A stretch of 64,000 nucleotides of DNA from Georgenia satyanarayanai (GTDB lineage: Bacteria; Actinomycetota; Actinomycetes; Actinomycetales; Actinomycetaceae), in the NCBI RefSeq assembly GCF_900116375.1, contig NZ_UETB01000008.1, forward strand, positions 62,001-126,000, given 5' to 3'. The notes below the pieces were generated by a model that ran no database searches, was not told the origin of the DNA, and was given only the letters and a program-made list of their open reading frames with translations. Each line of letters opens with the position of its first letter. Position 1 is the stretch's first letter. This document shows, piece by piece, positions 8,669-16,143 of this stretch. A program made the position numbers and the translations under genes.

Positions 8669-10295
8669 GTGCGGGAGCCGCAACGAGGACGGTGAGCTGT
8701 TCTGCGGCACGTGCGGCACCTACCTCGAGTGGGAGGAGACGCAGGCCGCGTCGGCGGCCGGCGGCGCCGGCCCCGACGACGGCGGGGCGGGCGACGGTGC
8801 CGCCGACGTCGACCACGACGCCGCTGCCGGTGGGACCGCCCCGAGTGGCGGGGACAGCGGGAGCCCACCCGCAGAGGTCCCGAGCCCGGCGGGACGTGGA
8901 TCCGTCAGCGAGAGGCCGACGGACGAGCGGCCGCCGGTTCCCGCGCGGGCGCAGGACGCCGCGCCGGACGTCGGTGCCGCGCCGGCCGAGGAGGCCGTGG
9001 GGGCTCGCGCAGCGGCCGAGGAGCCGGAGCCGGTCGCCGGTCCCGCGGCGGCGGCTGCGCCGGGAGCGGGGGTGCTCGGCGGACTGGGCGGTCGGGCTGC
9101 GCGTGCCGCGCGACGGGCCGCCGACCAGGCCACCGGCGGCGCGGTGTCGACGGCGAGCGGGACCGCCTCCCGCGCGCGTTCCCAGACGCGGAGCGTCACG
9201 CAGTCGCCCGGGCGGGCGGTGGTGGACCAGGCGGCGCGGGCGGCCGGGGGTGGTTCGCTCGCCCAGGCGGCGGCTGGGGCAGCCCGGGAGGCGCGCGCCC
9301 CGGCGGCGACCGCCCCGGCGGCGGCCGGCGGGGCTGCCACGGCTGCGCCGTCGGCGCCGGAGCGGCGGACGCGGGAACGGGACGCGTCGGCGCGGCCGCG
9401 TGACGCGGAGGTCGACGGCCCGCCCGTGGCCGCCCCGGCGCAGCCCAGCCCCACCCGACCCGCGAAGCCGGCACCTCGCCAGCCGGCGGCCCGCAAGCCG
9501 GGCGCGCCGGTCCAGCGGCGTCCGGTGCCGCAGGCCCAGGAGGAGGAGCCGCCACCGCGCCCGGGTGAGCTCGTCTGCGGGGCCTGCGGGGCCGGCAACG
9601 CGCCGCACCGGCACTTCTGCCGCCGCTGCGGCGCCGACCTGGCCGACGCCCCTGTCCAGCCGCAGCGGTCCTGGTGGCGGCGCCTGCTACGCTCCGAGCC
9701 CCGGACGGGTCCCGCGGCGGGCACGCGCCCCCGCTCGCGCCGTCGTCGGCGGTTCCCGACGGCGCTCGTCGTCACGATCGTCGTCCTCGGGCTGCTCGGA
9801 GCCGGTGCCTGGTACGCGCGCGACTCCCTCGCCGGCGCCTACGACGCCGTCGTGGACCGGGTCGCGGGCGACGACCCCGTCAACCCGGCCGAGGTGACCG
9901 CCTCGAGTGCGCGCGCCGACCGCCCCGCGGCGTACGTGCGCGACGGGATCCGTGACCGCTCGTGGGCCCCCGAGGGGGACGGGATCGGGGAGTCGGTGGA
10001 GCTCGTCCTGTCCGAGCCCGTGCGCCTCGTCACCGTCCTCGTCACCGCCGGAAACGGCGGGGAGGAGGACCAGCGGCTGCTGGAGGCGCGCCCACGAGAG
10101 GTGCGGCTCACCATGACGACGACGGCGGGGGAGGAGGTCCAGGACGTCGAGCTCACCGACACGGGGGAGCCACAACCGGTGTCGGTGGGGCTCAGCGACG
10201 TCGAGCGGGTCCGCCTCACGATCCTCTCGGTGTACGGGGAGGAGCTGGGGGCGCCGGTCGCGCTGGCGGAGGTGGAGCTCCAGGGGCGGGGCTGA
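8652..10295 (+). CDS. Membrane-anchored double zinc-ribbon protein with C-terminal discoidin-like domain (CisA-like candidate)
   Basis: The 547-residue protein has an N-terminal zinc ribbon (CPECG...CGTCG, residues 4-20), then ~290 residues of Ala/Pro/Arg-rich linker. A second zinc ribbon follows (CGACG...CRRCG, about residues 308-326), then a basic stretch (RSRRRRR) and one membrane helix (ALVVTIVVLGLLGAGAWYA, about 370-390). The C-terminal ~150 residues form a beta-rich discoidin/glycan-binding-like domain. The positive-inside rule puts the zinc ribbons in the cytoplasm and the last domain outside. The start is ATG 8652, 6 bases after GGAGG (8641-8645), inside the tail I gene. As the last gene of the structural operon with a membrane anchor, it could tether cytoplasmic particles to the membrane, as reported for CisA of Streptomyces; I cannot check homology. 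The 3' end overlaps the convergent regulator by 80 bases. Confidence 0.75.
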   Translation: MQTCPECGSRNEDGELFCGTCGTYLEWEETQAASAAGGAGPDDGGAGDGAADVDHDAAAGGTAPSGGDSGSPPAEVPSPAGRGSVSERPTDERPPVPARAQDAAPDVGAAPAEEAVGARAAAEEPEPVAGPAAAAAPGAGVLGGLGGRAARAARRAADQATGGAVSTASGTASRARSQTRSVTQSPGRAVVDQAARAAGGGSLAQAAAGAAREARAPAATAPAAAGGAATAAPSAPERRTRERDASARPRDAEVDGPPVAAPAQPSPTRPAKPAPRQPAARKPGAPVQRRPVPQAQEEEPPPRPGELVCGACGAGNAPHRHFCRRCGADLADAPVQPQRSWWRRLLRSEPRTGPAAGTRPRSRRRRRFPTALVVTIVVLGLLGAGAWYARDSLAGAYDAVVDRVAGDDPVNPAEVTASSARADRPAAYVRDGIRDRSWAPEGDGIGESVELVLSEPVRLVTVLVTAGNGGEEDQRLLEARPREVRLTMTTTAGEEVQDVELTDTGEPQPVSVGLSDVERVRLTILSVYGEELGAPVALAEVELQGRG

Positions 10296-13200
10296 GGTCC
10301 TCGGCCACACCGAGCTCGCGCAGCACCTGCGAGTAGGAACGCGCAGCGCGCTCGGCGGCGGCCGGCTCCCCGGCCGCGCGGAGCGCGGCGACGAGGGTGC
10401 GCCAGGCGTCGTCGCGGTACTCGTCGATGTCGACGCTGCGCTGCGCGGCGCGTACGGCCTCGGCGTGGTCACCGGCGGCGAGCGCCAGCTCGGCGAGCAG
10501 GGCGGCGGCCTCCGCCACCCGGGTGCGGTAGCGCTCGCGGGTGGGCACCAGCCAGTCGGCCGGGCCCTCCTCGGGCAGCACGTCCCCGGTGTACCCGGCG
10601 AGCACGGCACCGAGCGCGGCACGCTGGCCGGCGACGTCGCCGCGGCGGGCGGCGCGCGCGGCGGCGGCCAGCGCCTCGTCGACCACGACGACGTCGCTCG
10701 TGGAGCCGGGTCCGAGGGCGAGCATGTAGGACTCGCCGTCGCGGACGACGAGGCTGCTGTGCCGCCCCGGGACGCCCGGCTCCAGCGCCGCGCGCAGGCT
10801 CGAGACGCTGACCTGGAGGTTGTGCATGGCCGCCGCCGGGTCGAGCTCGCCCCACAGGGCGTCGGCGATGAGCTCGCGGTGGACGGGGCGCCCGGCGTGG
10901 ACGGCGAGGAAGCGGAGCACGGTCCGGGCGCGCGGGCGGATGCCGCTGAGGTCGGGCGCCTGGCCGTCGACGAGCAGCTGGAGCTCGCCGAAGCAGCGGA
11001 CCGTGAGGACGGGGCCGGGACGTGAGTCGGGCTCGGGCGGGCTGGCGGCCGAGGGGCCGCTCGCCGGAGGACCGGCCGGGGAAGCGGCGACCGGGGTGGG
11101 GCCGGCGGGGTCGAGAGGATCCGCGTCGGTGGGCCGCGCGACCGCGGGATCGCGCGACCAGGGGGACATGTCCGGCAGCCACGCCCACGGCCGGCAGTCC
11201 AGGCCGGTGGTGCTGGCGGTCGTGCGGGCCAGGGTGAGGAGCTCGTCGCGGTCCTCGGCACGCGTCGCGGCCAGGGCCGCGTAGGCGATGGCCGCGGCGC
11301 CAGGCACCCCGGCGGACCGCGTGTGCGCCTCCGCCTGGCGGGCCTGCTCGGCGGCGTCCGGCAGCTCCTGCGCCGCGGCCAGCAGTGCGCCGGCCGCGCT
11401 CACCCACGCCTCCAGGACGCCGGCGTCGAGCTCACGCAGCCGACGGCGCAGCTGGTCCAGGGTGCGGGCGTCCACGGCGCCCGACGGCAGACGGATGAGG
11501 CACCACACGAGGGCGACGATCGCGGCCGCCCACCGGTCGCCGCGGGCGTCGAGGTCCCCGATGACGGCGGTCATCGGGCGGCGGTCGCCCGAGTGGCCGG
11601 CCACGGCGATCGCGGAGGTGAGGCGGGCCAGCCAGGTGAGGCCGTGGCGCTCCGCCTCGAGGTAGATCTGGTCGAAGGGTGAGGCCTGCGGTGAGCTGAG
11701 GGGACCGGCGCGGACCTCGGCCCGCGCGTTCGCGCCCCCGGCGATGATCGCGCCGAGCGTCGCGAGGACCAGCCGCGCAGCCAGGGCCAGTCCCGGGGCG
11801 GTGCCCTCGGGCTCCTCGGCGAGCGTGCGCAGCTCCCTGCTGCCCGTCCTGCGGTCCCCGCCGAGCAGGTGGGCGAAGCCGGCCACGTCCCGTACCGCGG
11901 CGTCCTCCGCCCCGGCGGCACGGTGGGCGACGTCGAGCGGGTGGCGCCGGGTGGCAGCGAGAAGCAGGTCGGGCCACCGGGGTCGTGGCGGCACCTGCCC
12001 CCCACGCCAGGCGGTGACGCTCGCACGCAGCTCGTCGCACAGCCGCTGCGCGCTCGGGTCGGTGAACTGCGCCCGGGCGCGCTCCGCGGCCGCGGCCGCG
12101 TCGTCGAGCCGGCCGTCCCCGAGCAGCCGCCGGGCGTCGGCCAGGCAGCACCACGGGTCGGAGGCGGTGAGCCACGCCGGCAGCAGCGCCGCCCAGGTCA
12201 GGTCGCGGGACAGCGCCTGGTGGGGGGAGGCGAACACACGCGTCCCGGACTCGTGGAGCAGGGCGCGCACCCCCGGCCAGTCCTCCGCCCGGGCACGTGC
12301 GCGCAGCGCCTCGACGAGGTCGCCCTCCTCCTCGAGGATCTCCGCCGCGCGGAGGTACCACTCGGCCGCCCCGGCGGGACCGAGCTCCTCACGCAGTGCC
12401 GTCTCGAGGTGGCGGCGCAGGACCTCGTGGTAGCTGAAGGTGTCCCCGCCGTCCGCCGTCGTCGTCAGTGCCTGGCGGGTGACGAGGTCCCGCAGGGTCC
12501 ACTGGGCGTCGGTCGTGCCGAGGAGGGCGTTGCACCGGTCGGCGGTGAGGGCGTCGAAGACGCACGTCCGCAGGAGGAACGCGGTCGTCTGCGGCGGCAG
12601 GCCGGCGAGCACCTGGGCGGTGAGGTACTCCTGGGCGTAGCGGGCGCGCCCGGCGAGCGCGTGGACGGCGCGGCGCCGGTCGGCGGGCTGGCTGTCGAGG
12701 GTGGAGAGGTGGAAGAGCTGGAGGGCGGCGGCCCAGCCCTGGGTGTACCGGGTGAGCGCGGCGGTGTCGTGCGGGGGGAGCGGGGCGTGGTGGACCTGCC
12801 GGAACAGCGTCTCGACCTCCCACGTGCGAAAGCGCAGGTCCTCGCCCGTGAGGACGACGAGGTCGGCGAGCTCGCTGCGGGCCAGGTTGAAGCCCGGCAT
12901 GCGTCGCGAGCCGATGAGCACCCGTAGCTGCGGCGGGGCCAGGAGCAGCACCTGCTCGAGCTCGGCCTCCGCGGGCAGCCCGGCGAGGACGTGGAGGTCG
13001 TCCAGGACGAGGAGCACGGGGTCGGCCAGTCGTTCGAGGGCCATCGCGAGCTGCTCGGGCGTGCCCGGTGCGTCGTCGTCCGGGAGGTGAGGGACCAGGG
13101 CCCGGTGCAGGAGGGGGACGATCCGGCCGGTGGACCCGGCGTCGAGCCGGCACCAGGCGACGGGCAGCCCACTGGCGGAGGCCCACTGCGCCATGAGCGT

Positions 13201-13374
13201 CGTCTTGCCCGTGCCCGGCGGCGCCACCACCAGCCCCATCCGCTCGCGGGCGACGGCGTCCAGCGCCCGCAGCAGCTGGGGGCGGCGCAGCCCGTTCACC
13301 TGAGGCACGGCCGTGCTGGCGCGCGGGAGCGCGGCGCCAGCGGCGCCGTCGGGTTCCACGCCCGTCGGGCACAT
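10216..13374 (-). CDS. Large STAND-ATPase transcriptional regulator with C-terminal winged helix and BTAD
   Basis: The 1052-residue protein has an N-terminal MalT/STAND-type NTPase with Walker A (APPGTGKTT, residues 51-59) and a Walker B-like VLLVLDDLH segment. A long helical repeat region follows, then an OmpR-type winged helix (RCFGELQLLVDGQ to LRAALEPG, about 790-885) and a bacterial transcriptional activator domain of TPR type (about 890-1035). AfsR/SARP proteins usually have the DNA-binding and BTAD part first; here it is last. Proteins of this class are nucleotide-dependent activators. Its position facing the eCIS genes suggests it controls them, though it may act on its own or distant promoters. 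The Pro-rich C-terminal tail is encoded inside the zinc-ribbon gene on the opposite strand. Confidence 0.85.
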   Translation of the reverse strand: MCPTGVEPDGAAGAALPRASTAVPQVNGLRRPQLLRALDAVARERMGLVVAPPGTGKTTLMAQWASASGLPVAWCRLDAGSTGRIVPLLHRALVPHLPDDDAPGTPEQLAMALERLADPVLLVLDDLHVLAGLPAEAELEQVLLLAPPQLRVLIGSRRMPGFNLARSELADLVVLTGEDLRFRTWEVETLFRQVHHAPLPPHDTAALTRYTQGWAAALQLFHLSTLDSQPADRRRAVHALAGRARYAQEYLTAQVLAGLPPQTTAFLLRTCVFDALTADRCNALLGTTDAQWTLRDLVTRQALTTTADGGDTFSYHEVLRRHLETALREELGPAGAAEWYLRAAEILEEEGDLVEALRARARAEDWPGVRALLHESGTRVFASPHQALSRDLTWAALLPAWLTASDPWCCLADARRLLGDGRLDDAAAAAERARAQFTDPSAQRLCDELRASVTAWRGGQVPPRPRWPDLLLAATRRHPLDVAHRAAGAEDAAVRDVAGFAHLLGGDRRTGSRELRTLAEEPEGTAPGLALAARLVLATLGAIIAGGANARAEVRAGPLSSPQASPFDQIYLEAERHGLTWLARLTSAIAVAGHSGDRRPMTAVIGDLDARGDRWAAAIVALVWCLIRLPSGAVDARTLDQLRRRLRELDAGVLEAWVSAAGALLAAAQELPDAAEQARQAEAHTRSAGVPGAAAIAYAALAATRAEDRDELLTLARTTASTTGLDCRPWAWLPDMSPWSRDPAVARPTDADPLDPAGPTPVAASPAGPPASGPSAASPPEPDSRPGPVLTVRCFGELQLLVDGQAPDLSGIRPRARTVLRFLAVHAGRPVHRELIADALWGELDPAAAMHNLQVSVSSLRAALEPGVPGRHSSLVVRDGESYMLALGPGSTSDVVVVDEALAAAARAARRGDVAGQRAALGAVLAGYTGDVLPEEGPADWLVPTRERYRTRVAEAAALLAELALAAGDHAEAVRAAQRSVDIDEYRDDAWRTLVAALRAAGEPAAAERAARSYSQVLRELGVAEDLSPAPGAPPPPARPAPPAPPRTPRGS

Positions 13375-13429
13375 CAGGACCCCCCGTCCCTGTTTACCGC
13401 CCGGTCGTGGACGTCAGTCTAGGAGCCAG

Positions 13430-13521
13430 CCCGCCCCCCAACGTCGCATTTGGTGCGCTGGGGGACGGTTCCGGCGTCGTCGGCGTCGGTCACCCGACCA
13501 GTTGCGGAGCCTGGGGGCGGG
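13430..13521. repeat. Imperfect inverted repeat A (intergenic)
   Basis: The outer arms CCCGCCCCC and GGGGGCGGG are perfect complements. Inside them, CAACGTCGCATTTGGTG pairs imperfectly with the right arm (shared GCAnnTGGT). The left arm closely resembles the left arm of element B at 52483, so the two look like members of one dispersed family. It fills most of the gap between deoD and the regulator. Confidence 0.6.
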
Positions 13522-13556
13522 ACCGGGCGGGACCGGGTGGGACCCGCGGGGCTCGG

Positions 13557-14273
13557 CTAGTCGCTCAGGGCGGCGGCGACGGCGAGGGAGAGAGCGCCCT
13601 GGAAGGTCGTCTCGCGCTCGTCGGCGCTCATGTCCTGCGAGCCGTCGAGGAGGTGGTCGGAGACGGTGAGGACGGTGAGCGCCTGCCGGCCTAGCTCGGC
13701 GGCGACGCCGTACAGGGCGGCTGCCTCCATCTCGACGCCGAGCACCCCGTAGGCACCCAGCGCCTCCGTCTGGCCGGGCACCTTGAGGTAGAAGTGGTCG
13801 CGGGAGACGATCGTGCCCACGTGGTAGCGCTCGATGCCCTGCTCGCGCGCGGCGCGCACGGCCGCCTCGGCCAGCTCGAAGGACGCGACGGCGGAGAAGT
13901 TGATCCCCGGGATCCGGTGCTGGTTCATGGCGGAGTCGGTGTGGGCGCCCAGGCCCACGAGGACGTCACCCACGCGGACGTCGGGGGAGATGCCGCCGGC
14001 CGTGCCGACACGGATGATGCGCTGGACGTCGTACTCGCGGAAGAGCTCGGTGGCGTAGATGGTCGCCGAGGGCTGGCCCATGCCCGAGCCCATGACGCTC
14101 AGCGGCTTGCCGTCCACTGTGCCGGTGTAGCCGAGCATGCCGCGCACGTCGTTGACGAGGCGGGCGTCGGGCATGAGCTGCTCGGCGATGCGCTGCGCCC
14201 GCCGGGGGTCGCCCGGCATGAGGACGGCGGGGGCGAAGTCGCCGGCGGCGGCGGCGATGTGGGGCGTGGGCAC
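13557..14273 (-). CDS. deoD: Purine-nucleoside phosphorylase DeoD
   Basis: The 238-residue hexameric-type enzyme performs phosphorolysis of purine (deoxy)nucleosides to base and (deoxy)ribose-1-phosphate in purine salvage. Recognised motifs are TPHIAAAAGDFAPAVLMPGDPRRA (phosphate loop region), DVRGMLGYTG, IIRVGTAGG, VEMEAAALY (nucleoside-binding Glu) and TVSDHL (catalytic Asp). The frame extends upstream, but GTG 14273 is preceded at 5 bases by GGAGG (14283-14279 on this strand) and gives the family's usual ~238 residues beginning VPTPHI. It appears monocistronic, divergent from the DUF4282-like gene. Confidence 0.95.
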   Translation of the reverse strand: MPTPHIAAAAGDFAPAVLMPGDPRRAQRIAEQLMPDARLVNDVRGMLGYTGTVDGKPLSVMGSGMGQPSATIYATELFREYDVQRIIRVGTAGGISPDVRVGDVLVGLGAHTDSAMNQHRIPGINFSAVASFELAEAAVRAAREQGIERYHVGTIVSRDHFYLKVPGQTEALGAYGVLGVEMEAAALYGVAAELGRQALTVLTVSDHLLDGSQDMSADERETTFQGALSLAVAAALSD

Positions 14274-14388
14274 GTGGACCTCCAGGGGTACGGACGGGTG
14301 CGGCCCATGCTGCCACGCCGCCCGCACGGCGGTGGGGGACCGGGGCTAGGCTCGCCCGTGTCTCCACCCGCCGACGACAGGGGCAACG

Positions 14389-15033
14389 ATGTCCGACCAG
14401 CACAGCGAGCACCGACCCCAGGACGGCTCGGCGCCCCCGCCGCCGGCGCCCTGGGGCGCCCAGCCGCCCGGCGGTCAGCCGCCCGGCGGTCAGCCGCCCG
14501 GCGGTCAGCCGCCCGGCGGTCAGCCGGCCGTCGGCCAGCCGGCCCAGCCGGCTCCCGGCCAGGCGGCTCCCGGCCAGGCGCAGCCCGGTGGCTATCCCGG
14601 CTACCCGCAGCAGCAGGGGTACCCGCAGCAGCCCGGTCACCCGCAGCAGCCCGGTCACCCGCAGCAGCAGGGGTACGCGCCGGGCTACCCGGCGCAGCAG
14701 GCCGGGCCGGGGCAGGGCTACCCGCAGCCGCAGCAGCGCCCCTCCGGCCTCGGCGGGCTCGCCGACCTCGGCTTCACGCGCCGGATCACGCCCGGCCTCG
14801 CACGGATCGTCTACGTCGCCGTCCTCGTCCTCGCGCTGTTCGGCCTCATCGTCGCGATCATCGGCGCGATCGGCGCCTTCGGGATGGCGAGGAACCCCTT
14901 CATGGGCGGGAGCCAGTGGACCCTGTACGGCCTGTTCTTCCTCGCCACCGGACCGCTCGGCGCCTTCGTGCTCGTCGCCTTCGCCCGCTTCTGGCTCGAG
15001 TACTTCCTCGACCGTGCCGAGGAGCGCCGCTGA
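14389..15033 (+). CDS. Proline/glutamine-rich DUF4282-like membrane protein
   Basis: The 214-residue protein has residues 1 to ~125 as a low-complexity Gly-Gln-Pro-Tyr tail with GGQPP repeats and QQPGH/QQQGY repeats. Then comes a compact domain [30 protein letters not shown] with two membrane helices (about 132-160 and 180-205), ending [15 protein letters not shown]. The F-T-R-x-I-T-P start and R-x-x-L-E end match DUF4282, of unknown function. A TAGGCT hexamer (14347-14352) and weak AGGGGC before ATG 14389 may serve expression. Tails of this type occur on many actinobacterial envelope proteins; the role here is unknown. Confidence 0.75.
   Translation: MSDQHSEHRPQDGSAPPPPAPWGAQPPGGQPPGGQPPGGQPPGGQPAVGQPAQPAPGQAAPGQAQPGGYPGYPQQQGYPQQPGHPQQPGHPQQQGYAPGYPAQQAGPGQGYPQPQQRPSGLGGLADLGFTRRITPGLARIVYVAVLVLALFGLIVAIIGAIGAFGMARNPFMGGSQWTLYGLFFLATGPLGAFVLVAFARFWLEYFLDRAEERR
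14461..14525 (+). repeat. 15-base tandem repeat (4 copies) coding GGQPP
   Basis: Four exact head-to-tail copies of CAGCCGCCCGGCGGT lie inside the DUF4282-like gene, followed by degenerate copies. The in-frame unit length makes the number of GGQPP units free to vary by slippage. Confidence 0.9.
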
Positions 15034-15096
15034 GGGGTGAGCGGTCCCACTGACGGGGGCCGTCGCCCCGGTGTGCGCCCCGTGACGTGCTCCGGA

Positions 15097-15102
15097 TAAA
15101 GT
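15097..15102 (+). promoter_or_regulatory. -10 box of oleA (leaderless)
   Basis: TAAAGT lies 6 bases before GTG 15109. There is no Shine-Dalgarno, so transcription probably begins at or next to the start codon. Confidence 0.5.
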
Positions 15103-15108
15103 CGTCTG

Positions 15109-16143
15109 GTGACTCCCGCTGGTAACGCGACCTTCCGCTACTCCAACGCGGCACTCCTTGCTGTCACGCACATCGAGGCTCCCGTGCGGGTGCCGTCGTC
15201 GCGTTTCGAGGAGGAGCTGGCGCCGACGCGTCGGCGGCTGCGTCTTCCCGACAACCTCCTCGAGCGGGTCTCCGGGGTCGTCGAGCGGCGGTGGTGGGAG
15301 CCGGGCACCCGCTTCGACGACCCGGCCATCGAGGCCGGTGCCAAGGCGCTGGCCGAGGCCGGGGTCGACCCGGCCGGGGTGGGACTGCTCGTCAACACCT
15401 CCGTGACCCGCACGCACCTGGAGCCCTCCGTGGCGGTGCGCATCCACCACGGGCTGTCCCTGCCGAGCTCGGCGCTGAACTTCGACATCGCCAACGCGTG
15501 CCTCGGCTTCGTCAACGGCATCATGCTCGCGGCGACGATGATCGACGCGGGACAGATCGACTACGCCGTCATCGTCAACAGCGAGGACGCCCGCGGCACC
15601 CAGGAGACCACCCTGCGCCGGCTGTCGGGCCCCGAGGTCACCCGTGAGGACTACCGCCGCGAGTTCGCCTCCCTCACCCTGGGCAGCGGGGCGGCGGCCG
15701 CCGTCATCGGCCGCGCCGACCTCCACCCCGGCGGCCACCGCATCGTCGGTGGTGTCACCCGCGCGGGCACCGAGCACCACGAGCTGTGCGTGGGCAGCCT
15801 CGACGGCATGTTCACCGACACCAAGGGCCTGCTCGACGGCGGTCTGCCGCTCGTCACCGCCGCCTTCGCCGAGGCGAACAACGGCGCGGGCTTCCAGTGG
15901 GGCGACATGGACCGCTACGTCACCCACCAGATCTCCACGCCGTACACGAAGGCGGTCATCGACGCGATCGACCTGCCCGAGGACCGCGTGCCGATCAGCT
16001 TCGGCTACTGGGGCAACGTGGGTCCGGCGTCGCTGCCGATGACCCTGGCGGCCCAGGCCGACTCCCTCGCACCGGGGGACCGCGTGCTGTGCCTGGGGGT
16101 GGGGTCGGGCCTCAACACGGCGATGCTCGAGCTGCAGTGGTGA
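15109..16143 (+). CDS. oleA: OleA, acyl-CoA condensing thiolase of olefin biosynthesis
   Basis: The 344-residue thiolase-fold enzyme (FabH-like) joins two fatty acyl-CoAs head-to-head to a 2-alkyl-3-ketoacid, the first step of long-chain olefin synthesis. The catalytic residues are visible: Cys131 in NACLGF, His273 in THQIST, Asn303 in GNVGP. OleA rather than FabH is indicated by the N-terminal ALLAVTHIEAP and by the following oleBC and oleD homologues. The end overlaps oleBC by 4 bases (GTGA). Products in Micrococcus relatives are C27-C31 branched mono-olefins; the chain length here cannot be read from sequence. Confidence 0.93.
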   Translation: MTPAGNATFRYSNAALLAVTHIEAPVRVPSSRFEEELAPTRRRLRLPDNLLERVSGVVERRWWEPGTRFDDPAIEAGAKALAEAGVDPAGVGLLVNTSVTRTHLEPSVAVRIHHGLSLPSSALNFDIANACLGFVNGIMLAATMIDAGQIDYAVIVNSEDARGTQETTLRRLSGPEVTREDYRREFASLTLGSGAAAAVIGRADLHPGGHRIVGGVTRAGTEHHELCVGSLDGMFTDTKGLLDGGLPLVTAAFAEANNGAGFQWGDMDRYVTHQISTPYTKAVIDAIDLPEDRVPISFGYWGNVGPASLPMTLAAQADSLAPGDRVLCLGVGSGLNTAMLELQW

